From assembly GCA_046704385.1 (NCBI GenBank), contig JBJKSB010000108.1:18635-82634 (forward strand): 64,000 nt of DNA. The letters run 5' to 3'. Origin of the DNA: GH45 sp046704385. Lineage in GTDB: Bacteria; Bacteroidota; Bacteroidia; Bacteroidales; SZUA-534. Made by a program: the position numbers and the translations under genes. The notes beneath the pieces were generated by a model. It had not been told where the DNA came from, searched no databases, and saw nothing but the letters and a program-made list of their open reading frames with translations. Shown here piece by piece: positions 27,450-37,262 of this stretch (positions are counted from its first letter, which is position 1; every line of letters starts with the position of its first letter).

Positions 27450-28208
27450 ATGGATAAATATAATAATCCCAAAGCTGATGATATAATATTTGGAATTCGT
27501 GCCGTAATTGAAGCGATCCGGTTTGGGAAAGAAATTGATAAGGTATTGATAAAAAGAGGTTTGAAGGGAGAGCTGTCAAAAGAACTCCTCACTACTTTAA
27601 GCGAAAACAGCATTCCTTATCAAATGGTGCCCGAGGAAAAACTTAACCGGGTATCGCGAAAAAACCACCAGGGCGTAATTGCCCTCATGTCGCCTATATC
27701 ATTTTATCCGTTGGAAGAGGTTGTGACTTCAATTTTTGAAAATGGTGAAAGTCCGTTTTTACTGGCGCTTGATGGTGTATCGGACGTTCGCAATTTTGGT
27801 GCCATTGTGCGAACAGCAGAATGTGCCGGAGTACACGCTGTTATTATACCTGAAAAAGGATCCGCCCGAATAGGATCAGATGCTGTTAAAACATCAGCCG
27901 GAGCTTTGCATAATATGCCGGTTTGCAGGGTGCCGAATTTTAAAAAGGCAATGGAATACCTGCAACAATGCGGGATTGCCCTTTTCGGGGCATCTGAAAA
28001 AGCCTCGGAAACTTACTACAGTGCAGATTTTACCAGTCCTGCATGCATCATAATGGGAGCCGAAGATACCGGAATAAGTACCGAAATTTTGCGGTTTTGC
28101 GATTCGCTGATTAAAATTCCGATTTTAGGACAGATACAATCACTAAATGTTTCCGTGGCTGCCTCCGTGTTAGTTTATGAAGTTGTAAGGCAACGATTAA
28201 ACCAATAA
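27450..28208 (+). CDS. rlmB: 23S rRNA (guanosine-2'-O-)-methyltransferase RlmB
   Basis: 252 residues. The N-terminal substrate-binding domain begins IIFGIRAVIEAIRFGKEID and contains LNRVSRKNHQGVIALMSP. The SPOUT domain has LDGVSDVRNFGAIVRTAECA, CIIMGAEDTGIS and IQSLNVSVAASVLVYEVVR. This is the two-domain RlmB/TrmH layout that methylates G2251 (E. coli numbering) of 23S rRNA. The specificity is inferred by family. Confidence 0.92.
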   Translation: MDKYNNPKADDIIFGIRAVIEAIRFGKEIDKVLIKRGLKGELSKELLTTLSENSIPYQMVPEEKLNRVSRKNHQGVIALMSPISFYPLEEVVTSIFENGESPFLLALDGVSDVRNFGAIVRTAECAGVHAVIIPEKGSARIGSDAVKTSAGALHNMPVCRVPNFKKAMEYLQQCGIALFGASEKASETYYSADFTSPACIIMGAEDTGISTEILRFCDSLIKIPILGQIQSLNVSVAASVLVYEVVRQRLNQ

Positions 28209-28244
28209 AACTACTAAATTTGTCAGGTGTCATAATAAAAAGCT

Positions 28245-31200
28245 GTGCCAAAACTTAAACTTCATATTGTTATAATTGCCACCGTGTTTGTCGGATTATC
28301 ACTACAGGCAACCGCACAATTTTATAACGGCCACCAAATGACTTTTGGCAAAAGCCGGGTCCAGTATAACGATTTTTATTGGCAATATTACCGGTTCCCA
28401 AAATTTGACACCTACTTTTATGTAAGTGGAAGCAAACTGGCTGAATATGTTTCCCAAGTGGCAGGTGAAGAACTGGATCAGATTGAATATTCGCTTGAAG
28501 AAATTCTCCAGCGACGGATGATTTTCATAATCTATAACAAACAAAGCGAGTTCAGACAAAGTAATATTGGTCTGGTAAGCGGAGTGGAAGACTACAATAT
28601 AGGCGGGGTAACCAAGATTGTCGACAACAAGGTTTTTATCTTTAACGAGGGCGACCATACCAGACTCCGTATGCAAATACGCGCCTCAATAGCTGAAGTT
28701 CTGCTGAACGAAATGCTGTATGGTGGAAGCTTTCGCGACAGGGTTTCGTCATCAACCATGTTAAACCTGCCTGAATGGTTCGTCCCCGGACTGATTTCCT
28801 ATATTGCCTATGATTCCGATCCTCAAACTGAAGCCAAAATAAAAAATGCCATCCTAAAGGGTAAAGTTCAAAAACTGCACCGCCTGCATGGTGAAGATGC
28901 TAAAATTGCCGGTCATGATTTTTGGCGGTACCTGGCCGAAACTTATGGCGATGCCATAGTATCACAAATTGTATACATGACCCGCATCAGCAAAAGTGTT
29001 GAATCGGGCTTTTTATATGTGTTGGGCATGCCGTTGAAAGACGTGGTTAACGACTGGTTTTACTATCATCAGGGACGATATGAAGATGAAATTACAAGCC
29101 GCGTACAAAAACCCGAAAACAGTGAACCTTTTGTGAAGCATCCCCGAAAAAAATATACCTATAACCAGGTAAAAATGTCGCCCGATGGTAAATATATAGC
29201 TTACACAACTAACCAGGACGGTCAGTATAAAATATGGTTGTACAATACGGAAAGCGGCAAAACAAAACGGCTGATCAGACGCGAAAATAAACTGGAGCAA
29301 ATTACCGATTATTCCTATCCTATACTTGCCTGGCACCCTTCCGGGGATTATTTAACTTATACATATGAGAGAAAAGGGCACATCTGGTTGACTTTTTATA
29401 ATGTTAAAACAAAAGAAGTACAGGACCGTGAAATTTTCACACTCGACAAAGTTCTCGATTACAGTTTTTCAGATGATGGTCAGGAAATTGTGTTTTCAGC
29501 TATTGAAAACGGCTTTACTGATATTTTTGTCTATTCGATGGTTGCAAGTACTTTTAACCGGATTACCAACGATATTCCTGATGATATCAATCCCAGGTTT
29601 ATTGATAACTCTACCCGTATAATTTTTTCATCGAACCGTGAAAATACCAGCCTGAGCTACGAAAAAGGCGACGATGTTCCTTTCCAGGACAGTTATGATG
29701 TTTTTATATACAACTATAAGAACCCGTCTGACGAATTAGCCCGTGTTACGCACTCATGGCGAATAGATGAAACAAAACCAGAAGAATTTAAAAAAGACAA
29801 ATATTTTTTCCTGACCAACCGGAATGGTATTTCGAACCGGGGTATTGCCATTTTTGACAGCGCCATCAGCTTTATCGATACCTCCATCCATTACCGAACC
29901 TTTACCCGGACATATCCCATTTCGAACCGTGCATTCAGTATTGACGATTACGACTACAATAAAAACACCCGGCTTTTTTCAGATGCCGTTAAAGAAAAGA
30001 AAAAATTTTCGCTGTTCACCCAGGAGGTAAATCCCTCGCTACGCCCAAAACCGGACGAATTTCAAGATACATGGTTCAGGACTCATTATTTGGAACGAAA
30101 AGAAATAGACAGCCTGATGAATCTTGAAATTGATCAATACAAAGCTGATTCGATGGTTGCCGAAAAAGTTCCCGATTTTATTACGGATAGCCTGATTGAC
30201 ATCAATAATTATGTGTTTGAAATAGAAAAACAAAAATATCTTTCGCCAGAAGAGGAAGAATCGGAAAAACCAAAGATATTTGAGCTGCCCAAGCAATTGG
30301 TATATTTTACCAACTTTTATTCAAATTTATTGGTAACCCAGGTCGATTTTGGTTTTATGAATCAATCGTACCAAGCATTTACAGGGAGCGCCTTTTATTT
30401 TAATCCTGGGTTTAACGTATTAACCAAAGTGGGTGCCATCGATCTTTTCGAAGATTATAAGATTACCGGAGGTATCAGGTTCAGTGTTGATTTTGAATCG
30501 AATGAATACCTGCTAAGTATTGAAAATTTGAAAAACAGGCTCGATAAACAATACATTTATCACCGCCAGGTATTTGAAAATACAACTGATACCGATTACT
30601 CCAAAATTTTTACCGATGAATTGATGACCGTTTACAAATACCCAATTTCTCAAATTCAGGCTTTCAGGGGAACCGTTTCGGCCCGTATCGACCAACAAGT
30701 TTATAAAGCATTCGATCAGAATACCCTGAATAAACCCGACAACTATAAATTTTGGGGAGGTTTAAAAGGTGAATATATACTTGACAATACCCGGAGTTTG
30801 GGTTTAAACCTGTACGATGGAACCCGTTTGAAAGTATTTGGAGAATATTATAACCAAATTGGCTCAGGAACAAACATGAACCTTTTTGTAGTTGGAACCG
30901 ATGTAAGAAATTATATCGCTATCCACCGTGGATTGGTCTTTGCCAGTCGTTTTGCCTATAGTACATCGTTTGGAAAATCGTTGCTAATGTACTACCTGGG
31001 TGGCGTAGATAACTGGATGAATTTTAGCCGTACTACTCCAACATTTGATAATTCAACCCGGATTAATTACGACAAAAACTGGGTATTTCAGGCTGTAGGT
31101 ACCAACATGAGGGGGTTTGTTCAGAATGTACGAAATGGTAACAGCTTTGCCGTTACAAATTTTGAGTTGCGCTGGCCCATTATCAGGTATATTTTTGACC

Positions 31201-31499
31201 GTCCCATTAGTAACGACTTCCTTAACAACTTAATGATTATGGGCTTTACGGACTTTGGCTCAGCCTGGGAAGGATTTAATCCGGTTAAGGCTGTAAATGC
31301 CTACGATTATCAAAAAATCTATCAGAAGCCTATAACAGTTATTATCGACCGCAAGAAATCACCCGTAGTTGCTGGTGTAGGATTCGGCCTGCGCAGTCGT
31401 TTGCTGGGCTACTATATCCGCACCGACTGGGCCTGGGGAATTGACGGGGGAAGAATTCTGCCACGCGTATTTTATTTATCGCTGTGCACCGATTTTTAA
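28245..31499 (+). CDS. Large exported TolB-like propeller protein with C-terminal outer-membrane barrel
   Basis: 1084 residues from a GTG start; the signal peptide (PKLKLHIVIIATVFVGLSLQ, cut after ATAQ) depends on it. An N-terminal domain of about 270 residues resembles the peptidase-MA-like domain seen before WD40-like PD40 propellers (FYWQYYRFPKFDTYFYVSG, LNLPEWFVPGLISYIAYD). TolB-type repeats follow (about 300-560: MSPDGKYIAYTTNQDGQYK, FSDDGQEIVFSAIENGFTD). Residues about 700-1084 look like an Omp85/BamA-like barrel ending in VFYLSLCTDF. No HExxH zinc motif is seen in the N-terminal domain. The function is unknown. Confidence 0.82.
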   Translation: MPKLKLHIVIIATVFVGLSLQATAQFYNGHQMTFGKSRVQYNDFYWQYYRFPKFDTYFYVSGSKLAEYVSQVAGEELDQIEYSLEEILQRRMIFIIYNKQSEFRQSNIGLVSGVEDYNIGGVTKIVDNKVFIFNEGDHTRLRMQIRASIAEVLLNEMLYGGSFRDRVSSSTMLNLPEWFVPGLISYIAYDSDPQTEAKIKNAILKGKVQKLHRLHGEDAKIAGHDFWRYLAETYGDAIVSQIVYMTRISKSVESGFLYVLGMPLKDVVNDWFYYHQGRYEDEITSRVQKPENSEPFVKHPRKKYTYNQVKMSPDGKYIAYTTNQDGQYKIWLYNTESGKTKRLIRRENKLEQITDYSYPILAWHPSGDYLTYTYERKGHIWLTFYNVKTKEVQDREIFTLDKVLDYSFSDDGQEIVFSAIENGFTDIFVYSMVASTFNRITNDIPDDINPRFIDNSTRIIFSSNRENTSLSYEKGDDVPFQDSYDVFIYNYKNPSDELARVTHSWRIDETKPEEFKKDKYFFLTNRNGISNRGIAIFDSAISFIDTSIHYRTFTRTYPISNRAFSIDDYDYNKNTRLFSDAVKEKKKFSLFTQEVNPSLRPKPDEFQDTWFRTHYLERKEIDSLMNLEIDQYKADSMVAEKVPDFITDSLIDINNYVFEIEKQKYLSPEEEESEKPKIFELPKQLVYFTNFYSNLLVTQVDFGFMNQSYQAFTGSAFYFNPGFNVLTKVGAIDLFEDYKITGGIRFSVDFESNEYLLSIENLKNRLDKQYIYHRQVFENTTDTDYSKIFTDELMTVYKYPISQIQAFRGTVSARIDQQVYKAFDQNTLNKPDNYKFWGGLKGEYILDNTRSLGLNLYDGTRLKVFGEYYNQIGSGTNMNLFVVGTDVRNYIAIHRGLVFASRFAYSTSFGKSLLMYYLGGVDNWMNFSRTTPTFDNSTRINYDKNWVFQAVGTNMRGFVQNVRNGNSFAVTNFELRWPIIRYIFDRPISNDFLNNLMIMGFTDFGSAWEGFNPVKAVNAYDYQKIYQKPITVIIDRKKSPVVAGVGFGLRSRLLGYYIRTDWAWGIDGGRILPRVFYLSLCTDF

Positions 31500-31552
31500 T
31501 TCACTACAAACTACCTATCTTTGAAGCTACATTATAGCCTTTATCAATTATT

Positions 31553-32731
31553 ATGGAAAATTCAATTAAACAGCTTGCAAGGGAATATCTCGAAGAAATA
31601 ACTGCCATCCGCAGGCATATTCATGCAAATCCCGAATTAAGTTTCGAAGAAAAAGAAACATCAGCTTATGTGGCAAAACAGTTAAGGCAGATGGGAATTA
31701 GTTTTCGGGATGGGATTGCTAAACATGGTATTCTGGCCGTTATAAAAGGTGAAAAGGGTAAAGGCAAAACCATAGCTTTACGCGCCGATATGGATGCCCT
31801 GCCTGTAACGGAAGATAACAGCCTTCCGTTTAAATCTGTTCATCAGGGCAAAATGCACGCCTGTGGTCACGATATTCACACAGCCTGTTTACTTGGAGCT
31901 GCAAAAATATTAAATAAACTAAAAAGTAATTTCACCGGCACAGTGCTCCTGGTATTTCAACCCGGTGAAGAAAGAATACCCGGCGGTGCCAGTCTTATGT
32001 TAGCTGATGGCCTGTTTAAAGATTATTCGCCCGATTTAATTATTGGCCAGCATGTGTATCCTGAACTGCCGGCAGGTGAAGTGGGTTTCAGACCCGGACA
32101 ATACATGGCTTCAGCTGATGAAATATATATTACCTTAAAGGGGAAAGGCGGACATGCCGCTTTACCTCATAACACGATCGATACCGTTTTGATGGCTTCG
32201 CAAACGGTGGTGTCGCTGCAGCAGGTGGTCAGCCGCATTATTCCCACGCAGGTTCCGGCAGTGCTCTCTTTTGGAAATATTGTGTGCAACAGTGTTATGA
32301 ATGTTGTGCCCGAAACCGTTAAACTTGAAGGTACTTTCCGTATTATGGATGAAACCTGGCGTTATAAAGCCCATGAACATATCAGGAGAATTACAGAATC
32401 GGTTGCTGTAGGAATGGGTGGCAGTTGTGAGGTAGATATCCAGATTGGGTTCCCTTCGGTTTTTAATGACCCGGAAGTAACCCATAAAGCACTATCTGCA
32501 GCAAAATCATTTTTAGGCGAAACTAACGTACATAACCTGGATATAAGAATGACTGCTGAAGATTTTGGCTTTTATGCTCAGAAATACCCGGCATGTTTTT
32601 ACCGCATTGGCGTAGGACATACAGATGGAACCATATCAGGCGGCTTGCATTCTCCCAATTTCCTGGCAAACGAAAAAGCTATTGAAACCGGAATGAGCTT
32701 GATGGCATATCTGGCTGTTGATGCTTTGTAA
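31553..32731 (+). CDS. M20-family amidohydrolase (N-acyl-amino-acid hydrolase)
   Basis: 392 residues. The metal-binding motif MHACGHDIHTACLLGAAKIL and the catalytic Glu pair region FQPGEERIPGGASLM are conserved. The lid domain follows (GHAALPHNTIDTVLMASQ), and late ligands lie in MTAEDFGFYAQKYP. The layout matches hippurate/IAA-amino-acid hydrolases that deacylate N-acyl amino acids. There is no signal peptide, so it is cytosolic. It is the last gene of the plus-strand run; a GC-rich hairpin (32747-32768) follows the stop. Confidence 0.93.
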   Translation: MENSIKQLAREYLEEITAIRRHIHANPELSFEEKETSAYVAKQLRQMGISFRDGIAKHGILAVIKGEKGKGKTIALRADMDALPVTEDNSLPFKSVHQGKMHACGHDIHTACLLGAAKILNKLKSNFTGTVLLVFQPGEERIPGGASLMLADGLFKDYSPDLIIGQHVYPELPAGEVGFRPGQYMASADEIYITLKGKGGHAALPHNTIDTVLMASQTVVSLQQVVSRIIPTQVPAVLSFGNIVCNSVMNVVPETVKLEGTFRIMDETWRYKAHEHIRRITESVAVGMGGSCEVDIQIGFPSVFNDPEVTHKALSAAKSFLGETNVHNLDIRMTAEDFGFYAQKYPACFYRIGVGHTDGTISGGLHSPNFLANEKAIETGMSLMAYLAVDAL

Positions 32732-32746
32732 TTAATAACCCCGCTG

Positions 32747-32768
32747 CCGCACGAGTCCTCTCGTGTGG
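32747..32768. repeat. GC-rich hairpin after the M20 gene
   Basis: CCGCACGAG-TCCT-CTCGTGTGG forms a nine-pair stem. No T tract follows, so a Rho-independent terminator is not assured. The 12-mer GCTGCCGCACGA overlapping it (32743-32754) recurs at 33163-33174, bracketing the repeat island. Confidence 0.55.
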
Positions 32769-32902
32769 CCATTATTTAACAACAATAACTCCATCTGTTA
32801 AACCTTTTTCATTTATACAGTATTGCAAACTATCGACTAAAATATTTTTGTATTCGACTCTGGTAAATACATCTAACCATCCCACAACCGCGAAGCCTCC
32901 AA

Positions 32903-33067
32903 TATTCCATAGGGAATTATGCTTCGGAGGTATCGCTGAGTCGTTCGGAGATATCGCTATATCATTCGGAGATGGCTCTACATCGTTCAGAAGTATTGCT
33001 ATGTCGTTCGGAGATGGTGCTACATCGTTCAGTTGTACCGCAGATTGATTATTCCATAGGGAATTAT
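32903..33067. repeat. 21-bp tandem repeat block with flanking direct repeats
   Basis: An 18-bp direct repeat TATTCCATAGGGAATTAT occurs at 32903-32920 and 33050-33067. A third, degraded copy (ATATTCTATGGGGAAT) lies near 33091-33106. Between them are six 21-bp units starting at 32924, 32945, 32966, 32987, 33008 and 33029, mostly beginning TCGGAG and ending CATCGT or similar. The block is short, degenerate and outside any convincing gene. Its period keeps an open frame, but I do not call a CDS. Confidence 0.8.
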
Positions 33068-33176
33068 CTTTCTGACCTGCCTCATCCTGGATATTCTATG
33101 GGGAATCAGCGTCCTAAGAAGCCGCAGCAAGGTTCTGCTCTGTCGCAGAATGAATTTTCTCTGCTGCCGCACGAAT

Positions 33177-33311
33177 CTCCCTTAAATCCGCAGGTCTCTT
33201 TCACCATAAGTTGATAGTCATCGGATGACAACTAAAATAAAAGCACTAAAAAAATTGAACGAATTACCTATAAATCAACTAGTCATCCGATGACTTGCGG
33301 AAATAAGGGAG
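33177..33311. repeat. MITE/BIME-like compound inverted repeat (135 bp)
   Basis: Outer arms CTCCCTTAAATCCGCA (33177-33192) and TGCGGAAATAAGGGAG (33296-33311) match as an inverted repeat at 14 of 16 positions. Inner arms AGTCATCGGATGAC (33216-33229) and GTCATCCGATGACT (33282-33295) are perfect complements, and each inner arm is itself near-palindromic. No transposase lies inside. It could be a non-autonomous mobile element or a large RNA hairpin. Confidence 0.65.
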
Positions 33312-33337
33312 GGCTCGCGAATCAGCGCTAAAGCTTT

Positions 33338-33367
33338 AAAAAACCGGTTGCGATTTCTCACAACCGG
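33338..33367 (-). terminator. Rho-independent terminator of the caspase operon
   Basis: On the minus strand CCGGTTG-(10 nt)-CAACCGG is followed by TTTTTT, 39 nt after the stop of the WD40-caspase gene. It is a standard intrinsic terminator. Confidence 0.85.
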
Positions 33368-33405
33368 CAAATAAATAGCAACTTGCAGGTCAAACTATTT
33401 ATTAA

Positions 33406-36400
33406 CTATTCGTTAAATTTCCAGTTTTTCCATTCATCTCCAACCTCTTCACTTACATTGGTCTGAGGCTGTTGTTCCTTATTATTTATCATTAATGAGT
33501 TTACATTCACTTCATATTTTAAATAATCCGAAAGGTCTTTGTAAGTGATGTTCCCATTGGTTTCATTTAATTTTTTCAACAGGTAATACGTAAACATTCC
33601 ATGCTTTTTCTCTTTGTAGGGTAACGATGTTTCACTGCCCGAGCTTGCTGTATAAACAATCAGGTTCTTTTTAACGGCCTTTTGAGTTTCCTTAGGAACA
33701 ATCTTAACCCCACGTGCAGCCACTAATCCCTGGTTTCGGGCTCCGCCACTAAAACAGGCATCTAAAAATACGGTAACACGCTTAGCCGGAAATTCGGTAA
33801 GCAATTCATAAAATTGTGTCAGTTTAATACCCCCGCCATAAGCCAGGTCGGTACCACTAACATCAACCGGAATCAGAAAGGGTTCTTTGGTTTTTTCATC
33901 GGGGAAACCATGGCCGGCATAATAAACATAAACCTCAGCTTTGCCTTCCGATGCCTTTATAAGCAAACTGAGTTTATTTACAGCCCTCACCATCTCCATC
34001 TGACGGGCATTTTCCAGGTATATTATTTTTTCGTCTTTAATACCAAACTTACTCATACATAATTCCTTAAATTCACGGGCATCATTTATGGCAAAATCGA
34101 CATTACTTTCGCTGTTAATCCCGGTTTGGTACGAACTATAATCCTCGTTACCAATTACCAGGGCAAACCGGTATGGATTTGCAGCTCGTTGCTCAATAAA
34201 TAATGGTTGTGAAACAGACTCTCCGGCCAAATTCCTGACCTTAAGCATTAACATATTATTTCCTGAATTGAGAGCAATTATTTGCTCGTAATCAAATGTA
34301 CACAGGCCTTCCAGGTTTTGTTGCTTGGGTTCCGTGCTTATTATTTGATTATTGGCAATTAAGTCGATCCCCAAAATAGGCGTATTCGACTTTATACACG
34401 CCTTAACAGTTATGTTTTTTTCGGTACTGGCTGACTTTGCCGACGAAGGCTCAACCCAGGTGGCTACAGCCAGTTGGGGAATAATATAATTAACACTTCG
34501 GGGCTCCGAGTAGGTTGAACCTGCCATATTCTCAGCCTCAATTTTCAATAAATTTATTCCTTGATTTAATGTAGCGGTTTGATTTAATTCAAAGGTACAT
34601 TCACCTGTACTTTTAGTGGTTGGTGAATTAACCGTTTTAACCAGAACATCGTTATTATATAGTTTAATGCTTTTGATAACCGATCTGGATTGGACGCAAG
34701 CTTTTAGTTCAAGAACCTGCGTATATATATCGAAATTTGAAGCCGGGGTTATCCAACTAATGTTTGTCTTTTCAGGTATCTGATAAGTCAGGTTAAGCGG
34801 CCTTGAAACAGTTTCACCGGCTTTATTCGATGCCAGTATTCTAACCTGGTTTGAACCAGCAGGGACCTGGATGCTTTTATTAATATCGTAAGAGTTTGCT
34901 CCTATCCCGTTCTTTGTATAAACCGATTTTCCATTTACCTGTATTTCAATATTATCAATCGGAATCATTGAACTTACCCTGGCCTGCACATTTATTCCCG
35001 ATATAAAACTTATGGTATCCATAGTTGGGTGAACCCAGGCAATTTCAGGTTTTTTAGCCGGAGTATAATTAATAATCCGGATATCGGATTCTTTAGTATA
35101 ATTAGCCGTTTTTACTTTTATTTTAACTCGGTTCTCACCCGGTAACAAGTTTACCAGCTGTTGAACTTCACCCCCAGATGCATCCAACGATTCCGACCCC
35201 ACTGCATTTCCATTTAGTAAAAATGTAACTTCCTGTGGAATTCCGGCTTTATTAATATTAGCTTTTACCTCAAACTGTCCTGAACTTGTCTCCGTTACCG
35301 GGACACCCGGATTAATCCAGGAAAGTAACTCGACAGGGACTGCAGAATAATTAACTATAAGCTTCTTACTATCTGATTCACCTGCAATATTTGTTGCTTT
35401 AACCTGAAGGGTATTTTCCCCGACATTCAATACTACCAATTCCTTGTAATGCGTGATATTATTATCGGCGGTTGCCAGCATTAACTCAGCACGGTCTTTT
35501 GAGCTAAAAAGCCGGTCATTTACATAAATCTCTATTTTGCGTAAACTTGATTCGGAATGAATATCAGCCTTTACCAAAAGTGAAGCTTCATTCGATGTCT
35601 GATTCGTTTTTGGGAATATCCATTCAATTTGCGGCACCATTCCCGAACTTGATGATGCCTGCTGTGCCACTTTTTGATCAAGCGGTTTAATATTCAGTTT
35701 TCGGGTATTCCAAACCTGCAATTCAGGGTCTAACAAGGCGGCAAATGCAAAATTTGTTCCTTTCGGGTTAAAGGCAATGGCCATTATTTTATTATTTTGC
35801 TTTTCCGATTGAAACACCATTTTACCGGTTCGCAAATCGGTTAGTATCAGAATATTATCTTGTCCTCCACTTATAAGGTAATTACCATCAGGGCTGAAAC
35901 CAAGGGCGCTAACCCAGTTTTTGTGACCCAGAAAAGTATTTAACAGCTTACCACTATAGGCATCCCAAATATGAATCTTTCGGTCGTCGCCCGCACTGGC
36001 AATTAAGCTACCATCGGGACTATAGGCCACGCTTCGTACCCAACCGTCGTGTGCAGGAATACTAAGAAACAAGCTGCCGTTTTTAACATTCCAAATTTTT
36101 ACTGTTTTATCGCCACTCCCGGAAGCTAAACGCTCACCATTTGGCGAAAAATCGAGGGTGTTTACTTTATTGGTATGACCTTCGAGCGTATATTTTAAAG
36201 CCCCGGTAGCTGCATCCCATAATTTTATAGTTTTATCATAACTCGCTGAGGCAATTAACTTATCATCAGGGCTAAACTCCACTTTCATTATATAGCCCTT
36301 ATGCCCTTTTAACCGATATAGCACGGTTTTATTCTTAAAATCCCATACGGTTATTAGCTGATCCTTACCCCCTGCTGCAAGTTTTGTTCCGTCGTGCGAA

Positions 36401-36642
36401 AAGCAAACCGAAACCGAAACATCCTTAAGTCCTTCAAACCGGGTAACTTCAGCGTACGAATTTGCATCGTACACTACAATTGATCCGTCGTCTCCTCCTG
36501 AAGCAATAAATTTCCCGTCATCGCTATAGGCCACACACCAAACATTATGCTTTTTGGCTATTAAAACCTTTTCAGGAGAAATTTGCCCAAAAGCCAGAAC
36601 AGCGATACATAAAAAACTTATTACTGTAAAAATCCTGTTCAT
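33406..36642 (-). CDS. Exported WD40-repeat protein with C-terminal caspase (peptidase C14) domain
   Basis: 1078 residues. The signal peptide is MNRIFTVISFLCIAVLAFGQ. A seven-bladed WD40 propeller (about 25-325) includes FSPDGNYLISGGQDNILIL and FSPNGERLASGSGDKTVKI. Four or five Ig-like beta modules follow (about 340-815), each starting with a W-I/V-x-P pattern such as ISWITPASNFD or IAWVHPTMD. The caspase fold (about 824-1065) begins YRFALVIGNEDY, with catalytic His911 in VYYAGHG and Cys963 in FLDACFSGG. Both catalytic residues are intact. Caspase-like proteases cut after Arg/Lys or Asp; the target and location (periplasm or surface) are unknown. It is cotranscribed with the small outer-membrane protein gene 13 nt upstream. 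Confidence 0.92.
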   Translation of the reverse strand: MNRIFTVISFLCIAVLAFGQISPEKVLIAKKHNVWCVAYSDDGKFIASGGDDGSIVVYDANSYAEVTRFEGLKDVSVSVCFSHDGTKLAAGGKDQLITVWDFKNKTVLYRLKGHKGYIMKVEFSPDDKLIASASYDKTIKLWDAATGALKYTLEGHTNKVNTLDFSPNGERLASGSGDKTVKIWNVKNGSLFLSIPAHDGWVRSVAYSPDGSLIASAGDDRKIHIWDAYSGKLLNTFLGHKNWVSALGFSPDGNYLISGGQDNILILTDLRTGKMVFQSEKQNNKIMAIAFNPKGTNFAFAALLDPELQVWNTRKLNIKPLDQKVAQQASSSSGMVPQIEWIFPKTNQTSNEASLLVKADIHSESSLRKIEIYVNDRLFSSKDRAELMLATADNNITHYKELVVLNVGENTLQVKATNIAGESDSKKLIVNYSAVPVELLSWINPGVPVTETSSGQFEVKANINKAGIPQEVTFLLNGNAVGSESLDASGGEVQQLVNLLPGENRVKIKVKTANYTKESDIRIINYTPAKKPEIAWVHPTMDTISFISGINVQARVSSMIPIDNIEIQVNGKSVYTKNGIGANSYDINKSIQVPAGSNQVRILASNKAGETVSRPLNLTYQIPEKTNISWITPASNFDIYTQVLELKACVQSRSVIKSIKLYNNDVLVKTVNSPTTKSTGECTFELNQTATLNQGINLLKIEAENMAGSTYSEPRSVNYIIPQLAVATWVEPSSAKSASTEKNITVKACIKSNTPILGIDLIANNQIISTEPKQQNLEGLCTFDYEQIIALNSGNNMLMLKVRNLAGESVSQPLFIEQRAANPYRFALVIGNEDYSSYQTGINSESNVDFAINDAREFKELCMSKFGIKDEKIIYLENARQMEMVRAVNKLSLLIKASEGKAEVYVYYAGHGFPDEKTKEPFLIPVDVSGTDLAYGGGIKLTQFYELLTEFPAKRVTVFLDACFSGGARNQGLVAARGVKIVPKETQKAVKKNLIVYTASSGSETSLPYKEKKHGMFTYYLLKKLNETNGNITYKDLSDYLKYEVNVNSLMINNKEQQPQTNVSEEVGDEWKNWKFNE

Positions 36643-36655
36643 AAAGTTGTGCTTA

Positions 36656-37252
36656 TTATATTGTTTTCGATTTTATCATATTAATCCTTATGCCCAATTG
36701 TGTATATAAATTAGTTCGTGTATCATAAATTGTATAGTATGGCCCCGATTGCAGAAAAATGGTGAAATTATCATTCAACATATAATCGATTCCCAAACCA
36801 CCTAAACCACCAATGGTTGTGGCAAAGTCACTATTGTATACACCTTCTCCACCTGCCAGTATAAGCCACTCGTCCCACCAAATAAAATTCAGGTTTGCCT
36901 CGCCAAATAAATACGGATTAATTTTTTTTGCTGGTAAAAGGTTTAATTTTAATCCTCCTCCAAAAGCCAGATTATCATAATATGCCTCCACAAAATCACC
37001 GCCAAACATATAATAAAACCTAACTGAGCCATACAATGATAATCGCCTGTTGAAATTAAACTGTACCCCGCCATCCACTCCTACGCCATCACCATACTGG
37101 GTATATTCTTCCAGCATATCGGGATAAATAAAAGTACCTGAACCATTAATGGTAAGCTTTTGTTCGAACTGACCCAGCGCACATAAACCGCTAAACATCA
37201 ATCCAATAAGTATAACAATGGTAACAATTGAGGTGTTGATCTTTGTTGTCAT
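36656..37252 (-). CDS. Outer-membrane beta-barrel protein (OmpA/porin-like fold)
   Basis: 198 residues with a signal segment (TSIVTIVILIGLMFSGLCAL, cut near GQ). About eight amphipathic strands follow, such as RLSLYGSVRFYYMFGGDF, INPYLFGEANLNFIWWD and FTIFLQSGPYYTIYDT, ending in QLGIRINMIKSKTI. It is first in the operon with the exported caspase protein, which suggests that the pair acts in the envelope. No specific family is recognised. Confidence 0.78.
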   Translation of the reverse strand: MTTKINTSIVTIVILIGLMFSGLCALGQFEQKLTINGSGTFIYPDMLEEYTQYGDGVGVDGGVQFNFNRRLSLYGSVRFYYMFGGDFVEAYYDNLAFGGGLKLNLLPAKKINPYLFGEANLNFIWWDEWLILAGGEGVYNSDFATTIGGLGGLGIDYMLNDNFTIFLQSGPYYTIYDTRTNLYTQLGIRINMIKSKTI

Positions 37253-37262
37253 AATTGTAGGG

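Noticed and set aside
32848..33048. Open reading frame with repeats of S-F-G-D
   Set aside because: The frame is a by-product of the 21-bp tandem repeat; it has no upstream signals, and the flanking repeats look intergenic.
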